DNA of 64,000 bases from Marivirga atlantica (GTDB taxonomy: Bacteria; Bacteroidota; Bacteroidia; Cytophagales; Cyclobacteriaceae): contig NZ_JAERQG010000002.1 of NCBI RefSeq assembly GCF_016734805.1, forward strand, positions 806,001-870,000. The letters are read 5' to 3'. Under the pieces are notes generated by a model. The model was not told the origin of the DNA. It did not search any database and saw nothing but the letters and a program-made list of their open reading frames with translations. Positions 1 to 10,700 of the stretch are shown here, in pieces. Numbering within the stretch: position 1 is the first letter of the stretch; each line of letters opens with the position of its first letter. Position numbers and translations under genes: made by a program.

Positions 1-3000
1 GTAAGCGTAACTACTATGCGAAGTATGTTTAGTTTAAATGATGTATTTAACAGAGATATTGGTGAGTGGGATGTTAGTAACGTAACAAATATGAGTGGTA
101 TGTTTAATTCAGCTGATGCCTTTAATCAAGACATCAGTGAATGGAATGTTGAGAATGTTGTTAATATGGGTGATATGTTTACGCGTGCCACTACTTTTAA
201 CCAGGATATAAGCGACTGGAATACCGCAAGCTTACAGTTCGCCTTCAGAACGTTTAGAGGAGCAACAGCTTTTAATTATCAGCTAGGTGATTGGGATGTT
301 TCTAATGCCATAAATCTTTCAAATATGTTAGATGATTCGGGCTTATCAGTCGAAAATTATGATAGTACATTAATAGGATGGAATGGGTTGCCATCTTTGC
401 CGTCTGGTTTATCTTTTAGTGCAGAGGGCTTATCTTATTGCACAGCCGAAACAGCCAGAAATAATATTATATCTACTTATTCTTGGACTATCAATGATGC
501 AGGAATTAACTGTCCTGCCGCTGAAATAGCGGTTTATGATGGGGCGTCTAATTCTGACCCAGAAATATTCGATGCGCAAACGGCAGCCATTGATTTTGGA
601 AATCAGGTAGCAGGATCTACCATCACAAGAACATTTGCTATTGAAAATCAAGGTGGAGTTGATCTCACTATTAGCAATATAAGTGTTACAGGAACGGCCT
701 TTTCTATTAGTTCTTTACCGAGTACATTAATATCTTCTGGAGCAGTTGAAACTTTCACTATTGATCAATTCTCATCAACTGATGGCACATTTACCGAAAC
801 AGTTACTATTGAAAGTGACGATGCTGATGAAGCGAGCTTTACCTTTCCAGTAACGGTGGTAGTTACGCTTAATCCTGAGCCCGAAATAGTATTGCTTGAA
901 GGGGCGGACAGTACACAAATACTCTCAGGTCAAACCGATGCTATTGATTTTGGCGCAACCGAAGCTGATACTGATAACATATTGCAATTTATCATAGCAA
1001 ATATTGGTAATGAGGATTTGAGCATTAATGATATTAGTTTTTCTGGTTCAGCTTTTAGTTTAGTATCAACTGCACCTTCATTTGTCAATATAGCTGATTC
1101 GGTAGCTTTCGAAGTAAATTTCAGAAGTTCAACAGTGGGAACCTACACTGAAACTATCACCATTCTAAATGATGATACAAATGAAGGAACATTTACTTTT
1201 ACATTAACAGGTGAAATAGTGCCTCCTCCATCTGCAGAAATAGCGGTATTCCTAGGTTCTTCTTCTGGTCCTGAAATAATTAATAACCAGACCACAGCTA
1301 TTGATTTAGGCACCATATTTCAAGGTGATAACCTTACCCAGACTTTTAATCTTCAGAACAGTGGCAATGCTGATTTAGTGGTGAGTGATATTACTTTTTC
1401 CGAAGATAATTTCGCTTTGCTGAGCAGTTTACCTATCATCACTGTGGTCGATGGTTCTGTAGAAGTAATTTTCGAAATAGCACTAAATCAGTCATCACTA
1501 GGTTTTTTTAATGATACCATTACTATTACAAGTAACGATCCTGATGATACAAATTTCTCATTTCCAATTACAGCTGAAATTGTGAGTTTGCCTGAGCCGG
1601 AAATTGAAGTCTATTTTGATAGCTCAACTGGGGGTGAAATATTTGATGAACAAACAAATGTTATCAATTTGGGTCAGGTGATTGAAGGAGATAATTTTAC
1701 CCAAAGCTTTAATATTCAGAATGCAGGAGATGCTGATTTAGTTATTGATGATATTTTCTTATCAGAAGGTACTTTTTCAGTATTAACAGCCTTGCCAATA
1801 ACAGTAAATAGTAGTAATGCAGCTGGCATGCAATTCGATATTGAACTTAGTGAAACAGTTGTGGGTGTTTACTCTGATACCGTTACTATTGTTAATAATG
1901 ATTCTGATGAGCAAGATTTCACCTTTCCTATATTCGTAGAAATTATTCCATCTCCAGCGCCTGAAATTTTAGTATACCTGGGTGCTTCAACCGACACTGA
2001 GATTACGAATGGACAAACAACAGCTATAGATTTAGGAACGATAAGTGAAGGAGATAATCTTACCCAATCCTTTAACATACAGAATGCTGGCAATACAGAT
2101 TTAGTGATCAGTGATATTACTTTTTCTGAAGGAAATTATGCACTTATCACTTCTTTACCACTAACCGTGACAGCTGGAAACACTTCTGGTGTGGTATTCG
2201 AAATAAGTTTAAGTGAAACGACAGAAGGTATTTATACTGATACAGTAAAAATTCTTTCAAATGATCTAGTTAATGCGGATTTTTCCTTCCCAATAAGTGC
2301 AGAGGTTATAGCAGCTGTCAACACACCACCTATAATAAGTTCAATTAATGATATAACTATTAATGAAGATGAATCATCAGGCATCTTAAATTTCACGGTA
2401 AATGATACTGAGAGTAATTTGGCTGATTTAACCATAACTGCTAGTAGTGATAATCCTTCAGTAATTATTAATAATGATATTGAGTTATCTGGCACAGATA
2501 CCAATAGAAGTATTGAAATTACCCCTTTACCAGATTCAAGTGGCATAGCACAGCTCACTATTCAAGTAACAGAACCAGACGGTACATTCGCCACTACCAG
2601 CTTTAACGTAACTGTAGAGGCAGTGAATGATGCACCAGTTATTACAGGTCAGGTAGCTTTATCTACTCCACAAAACACATCAATTACCTTAAATCTGGAT
2701 GATTTAGTTGTTTCAGATATCGACAGTGATTTTCCGAATGGCTTTTCACTTAATGTTTTGCCTGGTGAAAATTACAGCATCAGTCAAAATACCATTACAC
2801 CGGCAACGGATTATACGGGATTATTGACAGTACCTATAGTGGTGAACGATGGTGAAGAAAACAGCCCAGAAGTAGAAATTGAAATAACCGTGGAAGCGAT
2901 TTCAATAGGGGTTGTGATTGGCGACTCGGCAATAGCCAACGGAAGCACGGTAGTTTTTGATGAAGTATTACTGGGAGATTTTGATGCGAGAGATTTACAA

Positions 3001-3507
3001 ATCAATAATTCTGGTACAATACCTTTAACTATATTAGCTATTCAAATAGATAATAATGATTTCTCCGTTAGAGATGAGTTACCTGCACCAATACCTCCTG
3101 GAGAAAGTGCCAATATCGCAATAGAGTTTATGCCTACCTCTTTAGGAGAGCAATCAGCAACACTTACCATTGTAAGTGAAAATACTACTGATTTTGTAAT
3201 TAATCTCAGTGCTAGAGGCATAGAAAAAGCTCCTAAAGTTGAGGTTTTTAATGTGGTGACTCCTTTAAATGATGGCAAGCATGATTATTTAAAAGTTCAG
3301 AATATAGAGTTTTACGAAAGTAATTCAGTGGTTATTTACAATAGATGGGGGCAGCAGGTATATGCTGTCAATGATTATGATAATCTTGACAATAACTTCA
3401 AAGGGATTTCTTCTAAAGGTGACCAATTAGATTCGGGAACTTATTACTATGTGATTGATTTATCAGGAAGTGAAACGGTAAAAGGATTTTTTGTATTACA
3501 GCGTTAG
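1..3507 (+). CDS. BspA-like / choice-of-anchor D surface protein, T9SS type B sorting domain (5' partial)
   Basis: The reading frame is open from base 1, so the gene begins upstream of the window; the first in-frame ATG (16) lies inside a repeat and is not the start. Numbering from that ATG: residues 1-165 are BspA-type (DUF285) repeats of the form MFxxAxxFNQDIxxWDVSNVTNM; about 168-765 are five repeats resembling choice-of-anchor D / ASH-like Ig folds; about 768-975 are two cadherin-like domains; about 976-1078 is a sixth anchor-D-like domain; 1080-1163 is a gliding-motility-type C-terminal domain (TPLNDGKHDYLKV, YNRWGQQVY, GTYYYVIDL). Type B domains of this kind direct T9SS export and normally need a cognate PorP/SprF partner, and none lies next to the gene in the window. 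It is probably a cell-surface adhesin or coat protein; the ligand is unknown. It ends 3 bases before the convergent hydrolase. Confidence 0.85.
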   Translation, partial: VSVTTMRSMFSLNDVFNRDIGEWDVSNVTNMSGMFNSADAFNQDISEWNVENVVNMGDMFTRATTFNQDISDWNTASLQFAFRTFRGATAFNYQLGDWDVSNAINLSNMLDDSGLSVENYDSTLIGWNGLPSLPSGLSFSAEGLSYCTAETARNNIISTYSWTINDAGINCPAAEIAVYDGASNSDPEIFDAQTAAIDFGNQVAGSTITRTFAIENQGGVDLTISNISVTGTAFSISSLPSTLISSGAVETFTIDQFSSTDGTFTETVTIESDDADEASFTFPVTVVVTLNPEPEIVLLEGADSTQILSGQTDAIDFGATEADTDNILQFIIANIGNEDLSINDISFSGSAFSLVSTAPSFVNIADSVAFEVNFRSSTVGTYTETITILNDDTNEGTFTFTLTGEIVPPPSAEIAVFLGSSSGPEIINNQTTAIDLGTIFQGDNLTQTFNLQNSGNADLVVSDITFSEDNFALLSSLPIITVVDGSVEVIFEIALNQSSLGFFNDTITITSNDPDDTNFSFPITAEIVSLPEPEIEVYFDSSTGGEIFDEQTNVINLGQVIEGDNFTQSFNIQNAGDADLVIDDIFLSEGTFSVLTALPITVNSSNAAGMQFDIELSETVVGVYSDTVTIVNNDSDEQDFTFPIFVEIIPSPAPEILVYLGASTDTEITNGQTTAIDLGTISEGDNLTQSFNIQNAGNTDLVISDITFSEGNYALITSLPLTVTAGNTSGVVFEISLSETTEGIYTDTVKILSNDLVNADFSFPISAEVIAAVNTPPIISSINDITINEDESSGILNFTVNDTESNLADLTITASSDNPSVIINNDIELSGTDTNRSIEITPLPDSSGIAQLTIQVTEPDGTFATTSFNVTVEAVNDAPVITGQVALSTPQNTSITLNLDDLVVSDIDSDFPNGFSLNVLPGENYSISQNTITPATDYTGLLTVPIVVNDGEENSPEVEIEITVEAISIGVVIGDSAIANGSTVVFDEVLLGDFDARDLQINNSGTIPLTILAIQIDNNDFSVRDELPAPIPPGESANIAIEFMPTSLGEQSATLTIVSENTTDFVINLSARGIEKAPKVEVFNVVTPLNDGKHDYLKVQNIEFYESNSVVIYNRWGQQVYAVNDYDNLDNNFKGISSKGDQLDSGTYYYVIDLSGSETVKGFFVLQR
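517..2311 (+). repeat. five tandem ~115-residue anchor-D-like repeats
   Basis: Five in-frame units of about 350 bases each begin with a conserved PEI(A/L/E)V stretch, then a (Q)T(T/N)AIDLG-type motif, an F-x-IxNxGxxDL core and an end reading TxTIxxNDxxxxxFxFP. Units three to five are closer to each other than to the first two, which suggests stepwise duplication inside the gene. Confidence 0.75.
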
Positions 3508-3510
3508 TAG

Positions 3511-4332
3511 TTACTTGAATTTTAATTCTTTTTTGTTGCGCGCTAAAAAATCAGCACTTTCTGAAATAAGTTTATTATGGCCTGTTTCAAGCACTATGTT
3601 TTGGTAGTCATCAACATGTTTTAATAAACGCATCATATTTTCAGATGTAATTATTTTATCATAACTGCCTGTAATCATCATAGTTGGTATATCTTGCTCA
3701 TTTAAAATTTCGGCAACCTGTTTAAGGTTAAATTGTAAATTTCTAAAGATGACCCAACTCATATAAACCCTTCTGCGGTTTTCTTCTGTATTCATTTGGC
3801 TGCTGGCAAATTTTAGAATGCTTTTGTCTACGAGTCCTAAACGATTAGCCCAGCGCGTAATGCGGTGGAATGTAGAGGGTTCTTTAATTGTTTTTTTAAA
3901 GATGTTCCTAAAGAACTGGGGATATGTAGCCAGGCTGTACCAAAATGATGTTTTTATTCCATCGGGGGCAATTAACAATAGTTGCTTAATATTTTCAGGA
4001 AACATTTCAAGACATGTTAATGCAAATTTGCCTCCCATGCTGTAGCCACATACTGCGAAGTTTGTAATTTGATGTTCGGCTCTGAGCATATCGATAAAGC
4101 TCTTGAACTGAAGTTTACTGAGTGGCTTAGTATCATCTGTCCATTCACTTTCACCGTGGAAGAAAAGATCAAATGTATAAACTGTGTAAATAGTAGATAA
4201 CTGCTCACTAAAATATTTAAAATATTCTGCAGATTGTCCGAAGCCATGAAAAGCAAGTAATACTGTTCTACCTTCTCCGTAAATCCGATAAAACAATTCA
4301 CCCGATCCAAATTTTATTCTGTGCTTTTCCAT
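3511..4332 (-). CDS. alpha/beta hydrolase
   Basis: A 273-residue protein with a complete alpha/beta-hydrolase signature: an oxyanion-hole HGFG near residue 29, the nucleophile elbow GYSMGG with Ser98, the acid in GSYDK (Asp225) and the catalytic base in TGHNK (His252). A helical cap region lies between about 125 and 210. There is no signal peptide, so it is probably cytoplasmic. The family covers esterases, lipases and C-C hydrolases, and the sequence does not identify the substrate. It faces the giant surface protein convergently with a 3-base gap, so it is probably expressed alone from the 4333-4542 intergenic region that it shares divergently with the TetR gene. Confidence 0.85.
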   Translation of the reverse strand: MEKHRIKFGSGELFYRIYGEGRTVLLAFHGFGQSAEYFKYFSEQLSTIYTVYTFDLFFHGESEWTDDTKPLSKLQFKSFIDMLRAEHQITNFAVCGYSMGGKFALTCLEMFPENIKQLLLIAPDGIKTSFWYSLATYPQFFRNIFKKTIKEPSTFHRITRWANRLGLVDKSILKFASSQMNTEENRRRVYMSWVIFRNLQFNLKQVAEILNEQDIPTMMITGSYDKIITSENMMRLLKHVDDYQNIVLETGHNKLISESADFLARNKKELKFK

Positions 4333-4487
4333 TATCTAAAATTAAGATTTTAAGATTAATCTAATATGTAATTTCTAATTCTATCTCAAATGTTCTTTTA
4401 GTATATATATGTTAACCTATTGATAATCAGCGATAAAATAATTTAAAATTTTTTTAGCCTATGCTGAACTTATTTTATCTTCTATCG

Positions 4488-4518
4488 TTGGAAACTCAGG
4501 AAACTTGAAATAGATTTG
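4488..4518 (+). promoter_or_regulatory. candidate Bacteroidota promoter of the TetR-efflux operon
   Basis: TTG at 4488-4490, a 20-base spacer and TAGATTTG at 4511-4518 match the Bacteroidota TTG / TAnnTTTG (-33/-7) pattern. Transcription would begin near 4524 and leave a leader of about 20 bases before the ATG at 4543. This placement excludes the upstream in-frame TTG at 4516 as the gene start. Confidence 0.5.
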
Positions 4519-4542
4519 CGGTTTCCTAAGAAATTAGTACAA

Positions 4543-5172
4543 ATGGAAGTAGAAAAAGTGAATGTAGCAGATAAAATATTAGAAGAAGCAAGAGGACTTT
4601 TTTTACAGTTTGGTTTAAAGACAGTATCGATGGACGATATCGCTAGAAGTGTTGGGGTCAGCAAAAAAACCATTTACCAGCATTACAAAGATAAAAATGC
4701 CATCATTGCCAAAGTGGTAAAAACCCATTTTGACAGGCAAAAGGAGTTGATAATTGAAACAACTACTGATACTGATAACTGTATTGAGGAACTCTATGAA
4801 ATGTCAAAATGCATGCGGATGTCAGTGGAATCTGTCAACCCTGCGGTTATGTATGACCTAGAACGCTTTTATCCCAAAATGTTTAAGATTTTTATCAAGT
4901 TTAAGTATGAATTTATCCTTGAGCATTTAAAAAATACACTCATGAGGGGGATGAAAGAAGGTTATTTCAGAGAAGATATAAATGTGGATATAATAGCTAC
5001 TCTAAGAATGGCTCAAGTACAGTTTAGCTTTGATCCTGAAATTTATCCTAAAGAAAAATTTAATTTTCAAGAAGTACATCAGCAGCTCTTTAAGCATTTT
5101 GCTTTAGGGCTTTTAACAGATAACGGACGCGTATTATTTAAACATTATTTTGATGAAGAGCATGAAGCTTAA
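4543..5172 (+). CDS. TetR/AcrR family transcriptional regulator
   Basis: A 209-residue protein from the ATG at 4543. The N-terminal 50 residues form a TetR helix-turn-helix: ILEEARGLFLQFGLKTVSMDDIA, then GVSKKTIYQHYKDKNAII, which is the classical recognition-helix region. The C-terminal part is a helical ligand-binding and dimerisation domain without a recognisable specificity. The gene overlaps the following TolC gene and heads an efflux operon, so it is likely a local repressor that responds to an efflux substrate and controls the promoter just upstream. A longer version from a TTG at 4516 is rejected because that codon lies inside the candidate promoter. Confidence 0.9.
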   Translation: MEVEKVNVADKILEEARGLFLQFGLKTVSMDDIARSVGVSKKTIYQHYKDKNAIIAKVVKTHFDRQKELIIETTTDTDNCIEELYEMSKCMRMSVESVNPAVMYDLERFYPKMFKIFIKFKYEFILEHLKNTLMRGMKEGYFREDINVDIIATLRMAQVQFSFDPEIYPKEKFNFQEVHQQLFKHFALGLLTDNGRVLFKHYFDEEHEA

Positions 5173-6541
5173 AACATTAACCACCTTTATTATTGGAGTA
5201 TGCTTTACTCCTTTGCTTGTACAAGCACAGAACGAAGAACAACAGACCATTAGTTTTGATAAACCATTAACACTAGAAGAGTGTGTGCAGTATGGTTTAG
5301 AGAATAATCACAACCTGAAAACAGACAGGTTGGAAGAAAAAATTGCCGAAACTCAGGTAGGAGAGACTAGAGCTATGGGGTTACCTCAAGCAAATTTTCA
5401 AAGTGGTTTAAATTACAATTATGAAGTACAAAAAGCATTTTTACCAAATGCAATCTTAACAGGAGATCCACAAGCTGAAGGTTTTACACCTGTGCAATTT
5501 AGCCCTCAATATGATGGTAATGCTGCATTTAGTGTTTCACAATTATTGTTTGATGGTTCTTATTTTGTAGGCTTACAGGCGGCCAAAACTTTAAGAGAAT
5601 TACGTCAAAAAGAATCTAACCGTACTGAAATTGACATTGTAGAATCAATAACTAAGTCTTATTATTTGGTGCTGATAACAGAAGAAAGAGCAAAGCTGGT
5701 TGGCGCTAATTTAAGCAGATTAGAGAAGGTGTTATCAGACACAAAAGCTTTGAGAAAGAATGGTTTTGCTGAGCAGCTTGACGTAGATAAGCTACAGGTG
5801 AATCTTAATAATCTTAAGACAGAAATGAATAAGGTGGAGCGAAATCTTACCTACACCAAGGATGTACTTAAATTTCAAATGGGACTTCCACTAGAAAATC
5901 AAGTGATATTATCAGGAACGTTAGAGGAGTTAAATTTAGATGCATCAGAATACTTAGGGGCTGAGGCAGAATTTGATGTGAATCTTAGGCCTGAATATAA
6001 TATTCTTCAAACAAACCAAGATTTAGCAAATTTGGATTTGAAGAATAATAAGGCCACACATTTACCACAGCTCTACGCCAATTTTAGTTATGGTTGGAAC
6101 TCTGGGGTAAACAGTACTAATGATCTATTCAACTTTAATGAGAATTGGCTAAGCTTTGGAGCAGTTGGTGTAAGCTTAAAATGGAGTTTATTTACTGGTT
6201 TGGCTAGAAGCAATCGTATGGAAAGAAATAGAATCCAAATTGAGCAACTTGAAATTCAAAAAACTTCTTTAAGAAATTCAATAGATATGGAAATAAAGCA
6301 AGCAAAAGATAATTTGAAATCTGCTACAGAAGCTTTAGAGGTTCAAAAAGGAAATATGGAATTATCGAAAGAAGTATTTGAGCAAATGGAAATCAAATTT
6401 AAAAATGGGGTTGCTAGCAGTACAGAGTTATTAGAGGCTGAAACTTCTACTAAAGAAGCACAAACTAATTATTATTCAGCATTGTACGATGCTGTACTTT
6501 CAAAAATTGAGCTAGAAAAAGCCTTAGGAATACTTTATTAA
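5153..6541 (+). CDS. TolC-family outer membrane efflux protein
   Basis: The outer-membrane channel of a tripartite exporter. It starts with a signal peptide ending ...LLVQAQ and contains two outer-membrane-factor repeats rich in coiled-coil residues, with the family's LTLEECVQYGLENN opening near residue 40 and an ARSNRMERNRIQIEQLEIQK helix in the second half. At about 460 residues it has typical TolC/OprM length. Either ATG 5153 or ATG 5162 could start it; both overlap the end of the TetR gene, which implies translational coupling. The adaptor and RND pump follow directly, so the three form one envelope-spanning complex. Confidence 0.9.
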   Translation: MKSMKLKTLTTFIIGVCFTPLLVQAQNEEQQTISFDKPLTLEECVQYGLENNHNLKTDRLEEKIAETQVGETRAMGLPQANFQSGLNYNYEVQKAFLPNAILTGDPQAEGFTPVQFSPQYDGNAAFSVSQLLFDGSYFVGLQAAKTLRELRQKESNRTEIDIVESITKSYYLVLITEERAKLVGANLSRLEKVLSDTKALRKNGFAEQLDVDKLQVNLNNLKTEMNKVERNLTYTKDVLKFQMGLPLENQVILSGTLEELNLDASEYLGAEAEFDVNLRPEYNILQTNQDLANLDLKNNKATHLPQLYANFSYGWNSGVNSTNDLFNFNENWLSFGAVGVSLKWSLFTGLARSNRMERNRIQIEQLEIQKTSLRNSIDMEIKQAKDNLKSATEALEVQKGNMELSKEVFEQMEIKFKNGVASSTELLEAETSTKEAQTNYYSALYDAVLSKIELEKALGILY

Positions 6542-6574
6542 TTAATCATTGAATACAGAAACACAACAACACAC

Positions 6575-7711
6575 ATGAAAAATATATTAATACTTTTAAC
6601 ATTCACAGTTGCATTAGCTGCATGTGATTCTGGCGATAAGACAGAGCAATTAAAAGCTGAACTGGCTACTTTAAAACAAGAAATTCAAGAAAAAACAGTA
6701 AAGGTTAATGAATTGGAAGCTCAAATTGCTCAATTAGATCCTAATTTTTCTAAAAAACAAGATAGGTCAATTTTAGTAAAGACTAATAAAGTTTTACAGC
6801 AAGACTTTGTACATAAAATTCAAGTACAAGGTCAGGTGGCTTCAAGAAGAAATATAACCTTAGGTGCAGAAACAATGGGTAGAGCCATACAGGTGAATGT
6901 AGAAACCGGTGATGATGTGAAAAGAGGTCAATTATTAGTGAAGTTTGAAGCAGAATCTACTATAAACAGTATAAAGGAAGTAGAAACAGCACTTTCATTA
7001 GCGACTACTATTTTTGAAAAGCAAGCTAATTTATGGAAACAGGAAATTGGTACAGAGGTGCAATATTTAGAGGCCAAAAACAGAAAGGAAAGCTTAGAAA
7101 GGCAATTGGCTACATTGAAGTCTCAGTTAGACAAGGCTGAAATTAGAGCACCTTTTAACGGAAGAGTAAATGATGTGATGGTAAATTTAGGTGAATTAGT
7201 GCAGCCAGGATTGCCAGTAGTTTCATTAGTAGGTAATGAGCAGATGTATTTGAAAGCTGAAGTTTCTGAGAAGTATATCAATGATTTTCAAGTAGGTGAT
7301 GAAGTAGAAGTGTATTTGCCATCAATTAAGCAATCTTTCAAAAGCAAAGTGAGTGCTATAAGCTATGTCATAAATCCTGCAAATAGGACTTTTCAACTAG
7401 ATGTAAAAATGACTAACCAAAGTTTAGAATTGAAACCTAACCAGTTTGCCCGTTTACAATTGGCTGATTATACCAGTGAAAAGACCATTGTCGTACCTTC
7501 TGACATAATACAGCAAGATAATATTGGTGACTTTGTATATGCGGTGAATACCAAAGAAGGAAAGAAAGTAGCTGACAAAGTAAGAGTAGAGAGAGGGTTG
7601 ACTTATGACGGGAATACCGAAGTTTTAAAAGGATTAAAAGCTGGTGATGAAGTAATCACGGAAGGTTACAGAGATGCAGTTACAGGAATTTCTATTCAAG
7701 TAGCTAAGTAA
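6575..7711 (+). CDS. RND efflux periplasmic adaptor (membrane fusion protein), lipoprotein
   Basis: A 378-residue HlyD/AcrA-type adaptor. The N-terminus carries a lipobox (LAAC, Cys16), followed by a coiled coil at about 22-55, a lipoyl/biotinyl-like half motif (ETGDDVKRGQLLVKF), a helical hairpin at about 130-190, the second half motif (IRAPFNGRVNDVMVNLGELV), a beta-barrel domain and a membrane-proximal domain ending in GDEVITEGYRDAVTG. It bridges the pump and the TolC protein encoded on either side. Gaps of 33 and 23 bases to its neighbours fit one transcript. Confidence 0.92.
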   Translation: MKNILILLTFTVALAACDSGDKTEQLKAELATLKQEIQEKTVKVNELEAQIAQLDPNFSKKQDRSILVKTNKVLQQDFVHKIQVQGQVASRRNITLGAETMGRAIQVNVETGDDVKRGQLLVKFEAESTINSIKEVETALSLATTIFEKQANLWKQEIGTEVQYLEAKNRKESLERQLATLKSQLDKAEIRAPFNGRVNDVMVNLGELVQPGLPVVSLVGNEQMYLKAEVSEKYINDFQVGDEVEVYLPSIKQSFKSKVSAISYVINPANRTFQLDVKMTNQSLELKPNQFARLQLADYTSEKTIVVPSDIIQQDNIGDFVYAVNTKEGKKVADKVRVERGLTYDGNTEVLKGLKAGDEVITEGYRDAVTGISIQVAK

Positions 7712-7734
7712 TCATCGTTTAAAGCTGAAATTTT

Positions 7735-10700
7735 ATGAGTGACATTAATAAAAAGAAAGTAGAAAAGGAGTTTGGATTGACTTCCTTATCGGTGAATAAC
7801 CGAACTACTGTTTATGTATTAAGTTTTATAATTGTACTGCTGGGTATATTTTCATATATCAACTTGCCAAAGGAGAATTTTCCTGAAATTTCTCAGCCTA
7901 CAATATATGTTGGTACCGCGCATCCAGGAAACTCGCCTGCTGATATGGAAAAGTTAATCACAAGACCTTTAGAAAAGGAGATTAACACTATTTCTTCTGT
8001 AGATAATATCAAATCTACTTCAGTGCAGGATTATTCTACCATCATTGTAGAATTCACCACTGATACAGATGTTGAAGAAGCTCTACAAGAGGTAAAAGAT
8101 GCTGTAGATAAGGCTAATTCAGAATTACCAACTGATTTGAATGATGAGCCAAATGTCTTTGAACTCAACGTTTCTGAATTCCCAATAATGAATATTAACC
8201 TATCAGGAAATTATAGTGTAGAAACGTTAAAATCATATGCTGAGTATCTGGAAGAGGAGATGGAGAAGTTTCCTGAGATGTCAAAAGCTGAGATTCGAGG
8301 GGTAGATGAAAAAGAGGTGCAAATAAAAGTAGATCCATTAAAAATGGAGGCTAGAAAAATCAGTTTTGCTGATATAGAAAATGCTGTGCAGGCCGAAAAT
8401 ATGACCATGTCTGGTGGTAATATCAAAATAGGTGATATCCGTAGAACAGTAGCTATTTCTGGTGAATATGATGATCCTAAGCAATTGGAAGAGTTGATCA
8501 TCAAAAATGAAAATGCACACATTGTTTATCTAAAAGATATTGCAGAAGTTGAATTCGACTATAAAGAAAAGCAAAGTTATGCGCGCTTAAACAATAAAGC
8601 GGTTGTGATGGTGGATGCTGTAAAAAGAAGTGGAGAGAACCTCCTAATTCTTACCGATAAAATCTATGAGGTAGTAGAAAAAGCAAAAGCAGAAGTATTT
8701 CCTGAGGGTTTAGAAGTCACCATTACCAATGATCAATCGCAACAAACTAGAGATCAGGTGAGCAGCTTGGAAAACAATATTATTTCAGGAGTGATCCTAG
8801 TTGTATTAGTATTGTTATTCTTCTTAGGAACAAGAAATGCCTTGTTTGTAGGAGTCGCAATTCCTATGTCAATGTTCATGGCTTTCATGATTTTAGGTGC
8901 CTTAGGTATCACAATTAACATGATTGTCTTATTCTCTTTAATTATGGCATTAGGAATGTTGGTAGATAACGGTATTGTCGTGGTCGAAAATGTGTATCGA
9001 TTGATGGAAGAAGGATATGACCCAATTAAAGCAACAAAAATGGGAGTAGGAGAAGTGGCTTTACCTATTATCTCTTCCACTGCCACCACCTTAGCAGCTT
9101 TTTTACCGTTAGCTTTTTGGCCAGGAATGATTGGTGAGTTCATGAAGTACTTACCTATTACCCTAATCATTACTCTCGGTTCATCATTATTTGTGGCTTT
9201 AGTTATTAACCCAGTCTTTATTGCCTCATTTATGAGAATTGATGACGGGGGTAAATATAATTATAAATCAATCTGGAGAAATGTCTTGATCGCTTTCGCC
9301 ATTGGTACAGTTTTCTTGATATTCAAAGTATATGTAATAGGTAACCTGGCTATCTTATTTGGATTGTTAGGCTTACTAAACACTTATGTGCTAACTCCAG
9401 CATCCAGAAGATTTCAAAAAGGATTCTTGCCATGGCTGGAAAAATTATACACTAGAAGCTTACGTTTTGCCATAAAAGGGTACAATCCTTATTGGTTCTT
9501 AGGGGGTACAGTGGCTGCACTAGTGGGGTCATTGATGTTATTGGGCGTATTTACGCCTAATGTATTATTCTTTCCAGAAAATGAGCCGAAATACGTAAAT
9601 GTATTTATAGAGTTTCCAGTAGGAACAGATGTAACACATACCAACGAATTCTCTAAAAATATTGAAGAGAAGGTGAATGGTGTGATAGAGCCATATATGG
9701 GAATAGTAGAATCTGTGGTAACCAATATTGGTCAAGGAGCTAGTGATCCAGGTGACCCTACAGCTGTTGGACAATCTGAAACACCTAATAAAGGTAGAAT
9801 TACAGTAAATTTTGTTGAATTCAAATACCGTGATGGAGTATCGACAACAGTTGTTATGAACAAGATTAGAGATGCTGTGAGTCAATATCCTGGGGTAGCT
9901 ATTACTGTTGATAAGGATCAGGCAGGCCCCCCAACAGGAAAGCCATTAAATATTGAAATTAGTGGAGAAGACTATGATAAGTTGATTGAAATCACTGAAG
10001 ATTTGACGGTTTATATTAATCAGCTGAATATTTCTGGTATAGAAAAACTTCAAAATGACCTGGAAACGGGTAAACCAGAATTGACAATCAATATCGATAG
10101 AGAAAAGGCGAGAAGATTTGGTTTAAGTACTTATACTATTGCAAATGAAATCAGAACAGGTCTATTTGGTAAGGAGATTTCTAAGTATAAGGAAGGTGAA
10201 GATGATTATGAAATCCAGTTAAGATATAACGATGAATATCGTTATGATGTGGATGCTATGATTAATAAAAAAATCACTTACAGAGATCAAGCTACAGGTA
10301 AAATCAATCAGGTACCGATTTCAGCTGTTGCAGATGTGAAATATACAAGCACTTATGGTTCTATCAACAGGAAAGAATTAGATAGGGTAGTTACAGTTTA
10401 TTCCAACATTTTGGATGGATACAATGCTACCAATGTTAATGATCAGGTGAAGGCCGGAATGAAAGATTTTCAAGTTCCTGCTGGCTATGAGGTTAAATTT
10501 ACTGGTGAGCAAGAGGAGCAAGCGGAAGAGTTAGCTTTCTTGAGTCAGGCATTATTATTCGCAGTGTTTTTAATCTTCTTAATCATTGTTGCACAGTTTA
10601 ATAAAATGACTGCACCGTTTATTATCATGAGTTCGGTAATATTTAGTACCATTGGGGTATTCTTAGGATTGGTTGTTTTCCAGATGGACTTCGTGATTGT

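Noticed and set aside
4516-4542. TTG-started N-terminal extension of the TetR gene
   Set aside because: It falls inside the candidate TAGATTTG promoter box, and the ATG at 4543 begins a normal TetR N-terminus.
8754-9170. 139-codon minus-strand frame inside the RND gene (and a similar one at 10545-10940)
   Set aside because: Both are antisense to conserved RND membrane segments; neither has a start-site signal or a plausible protein.
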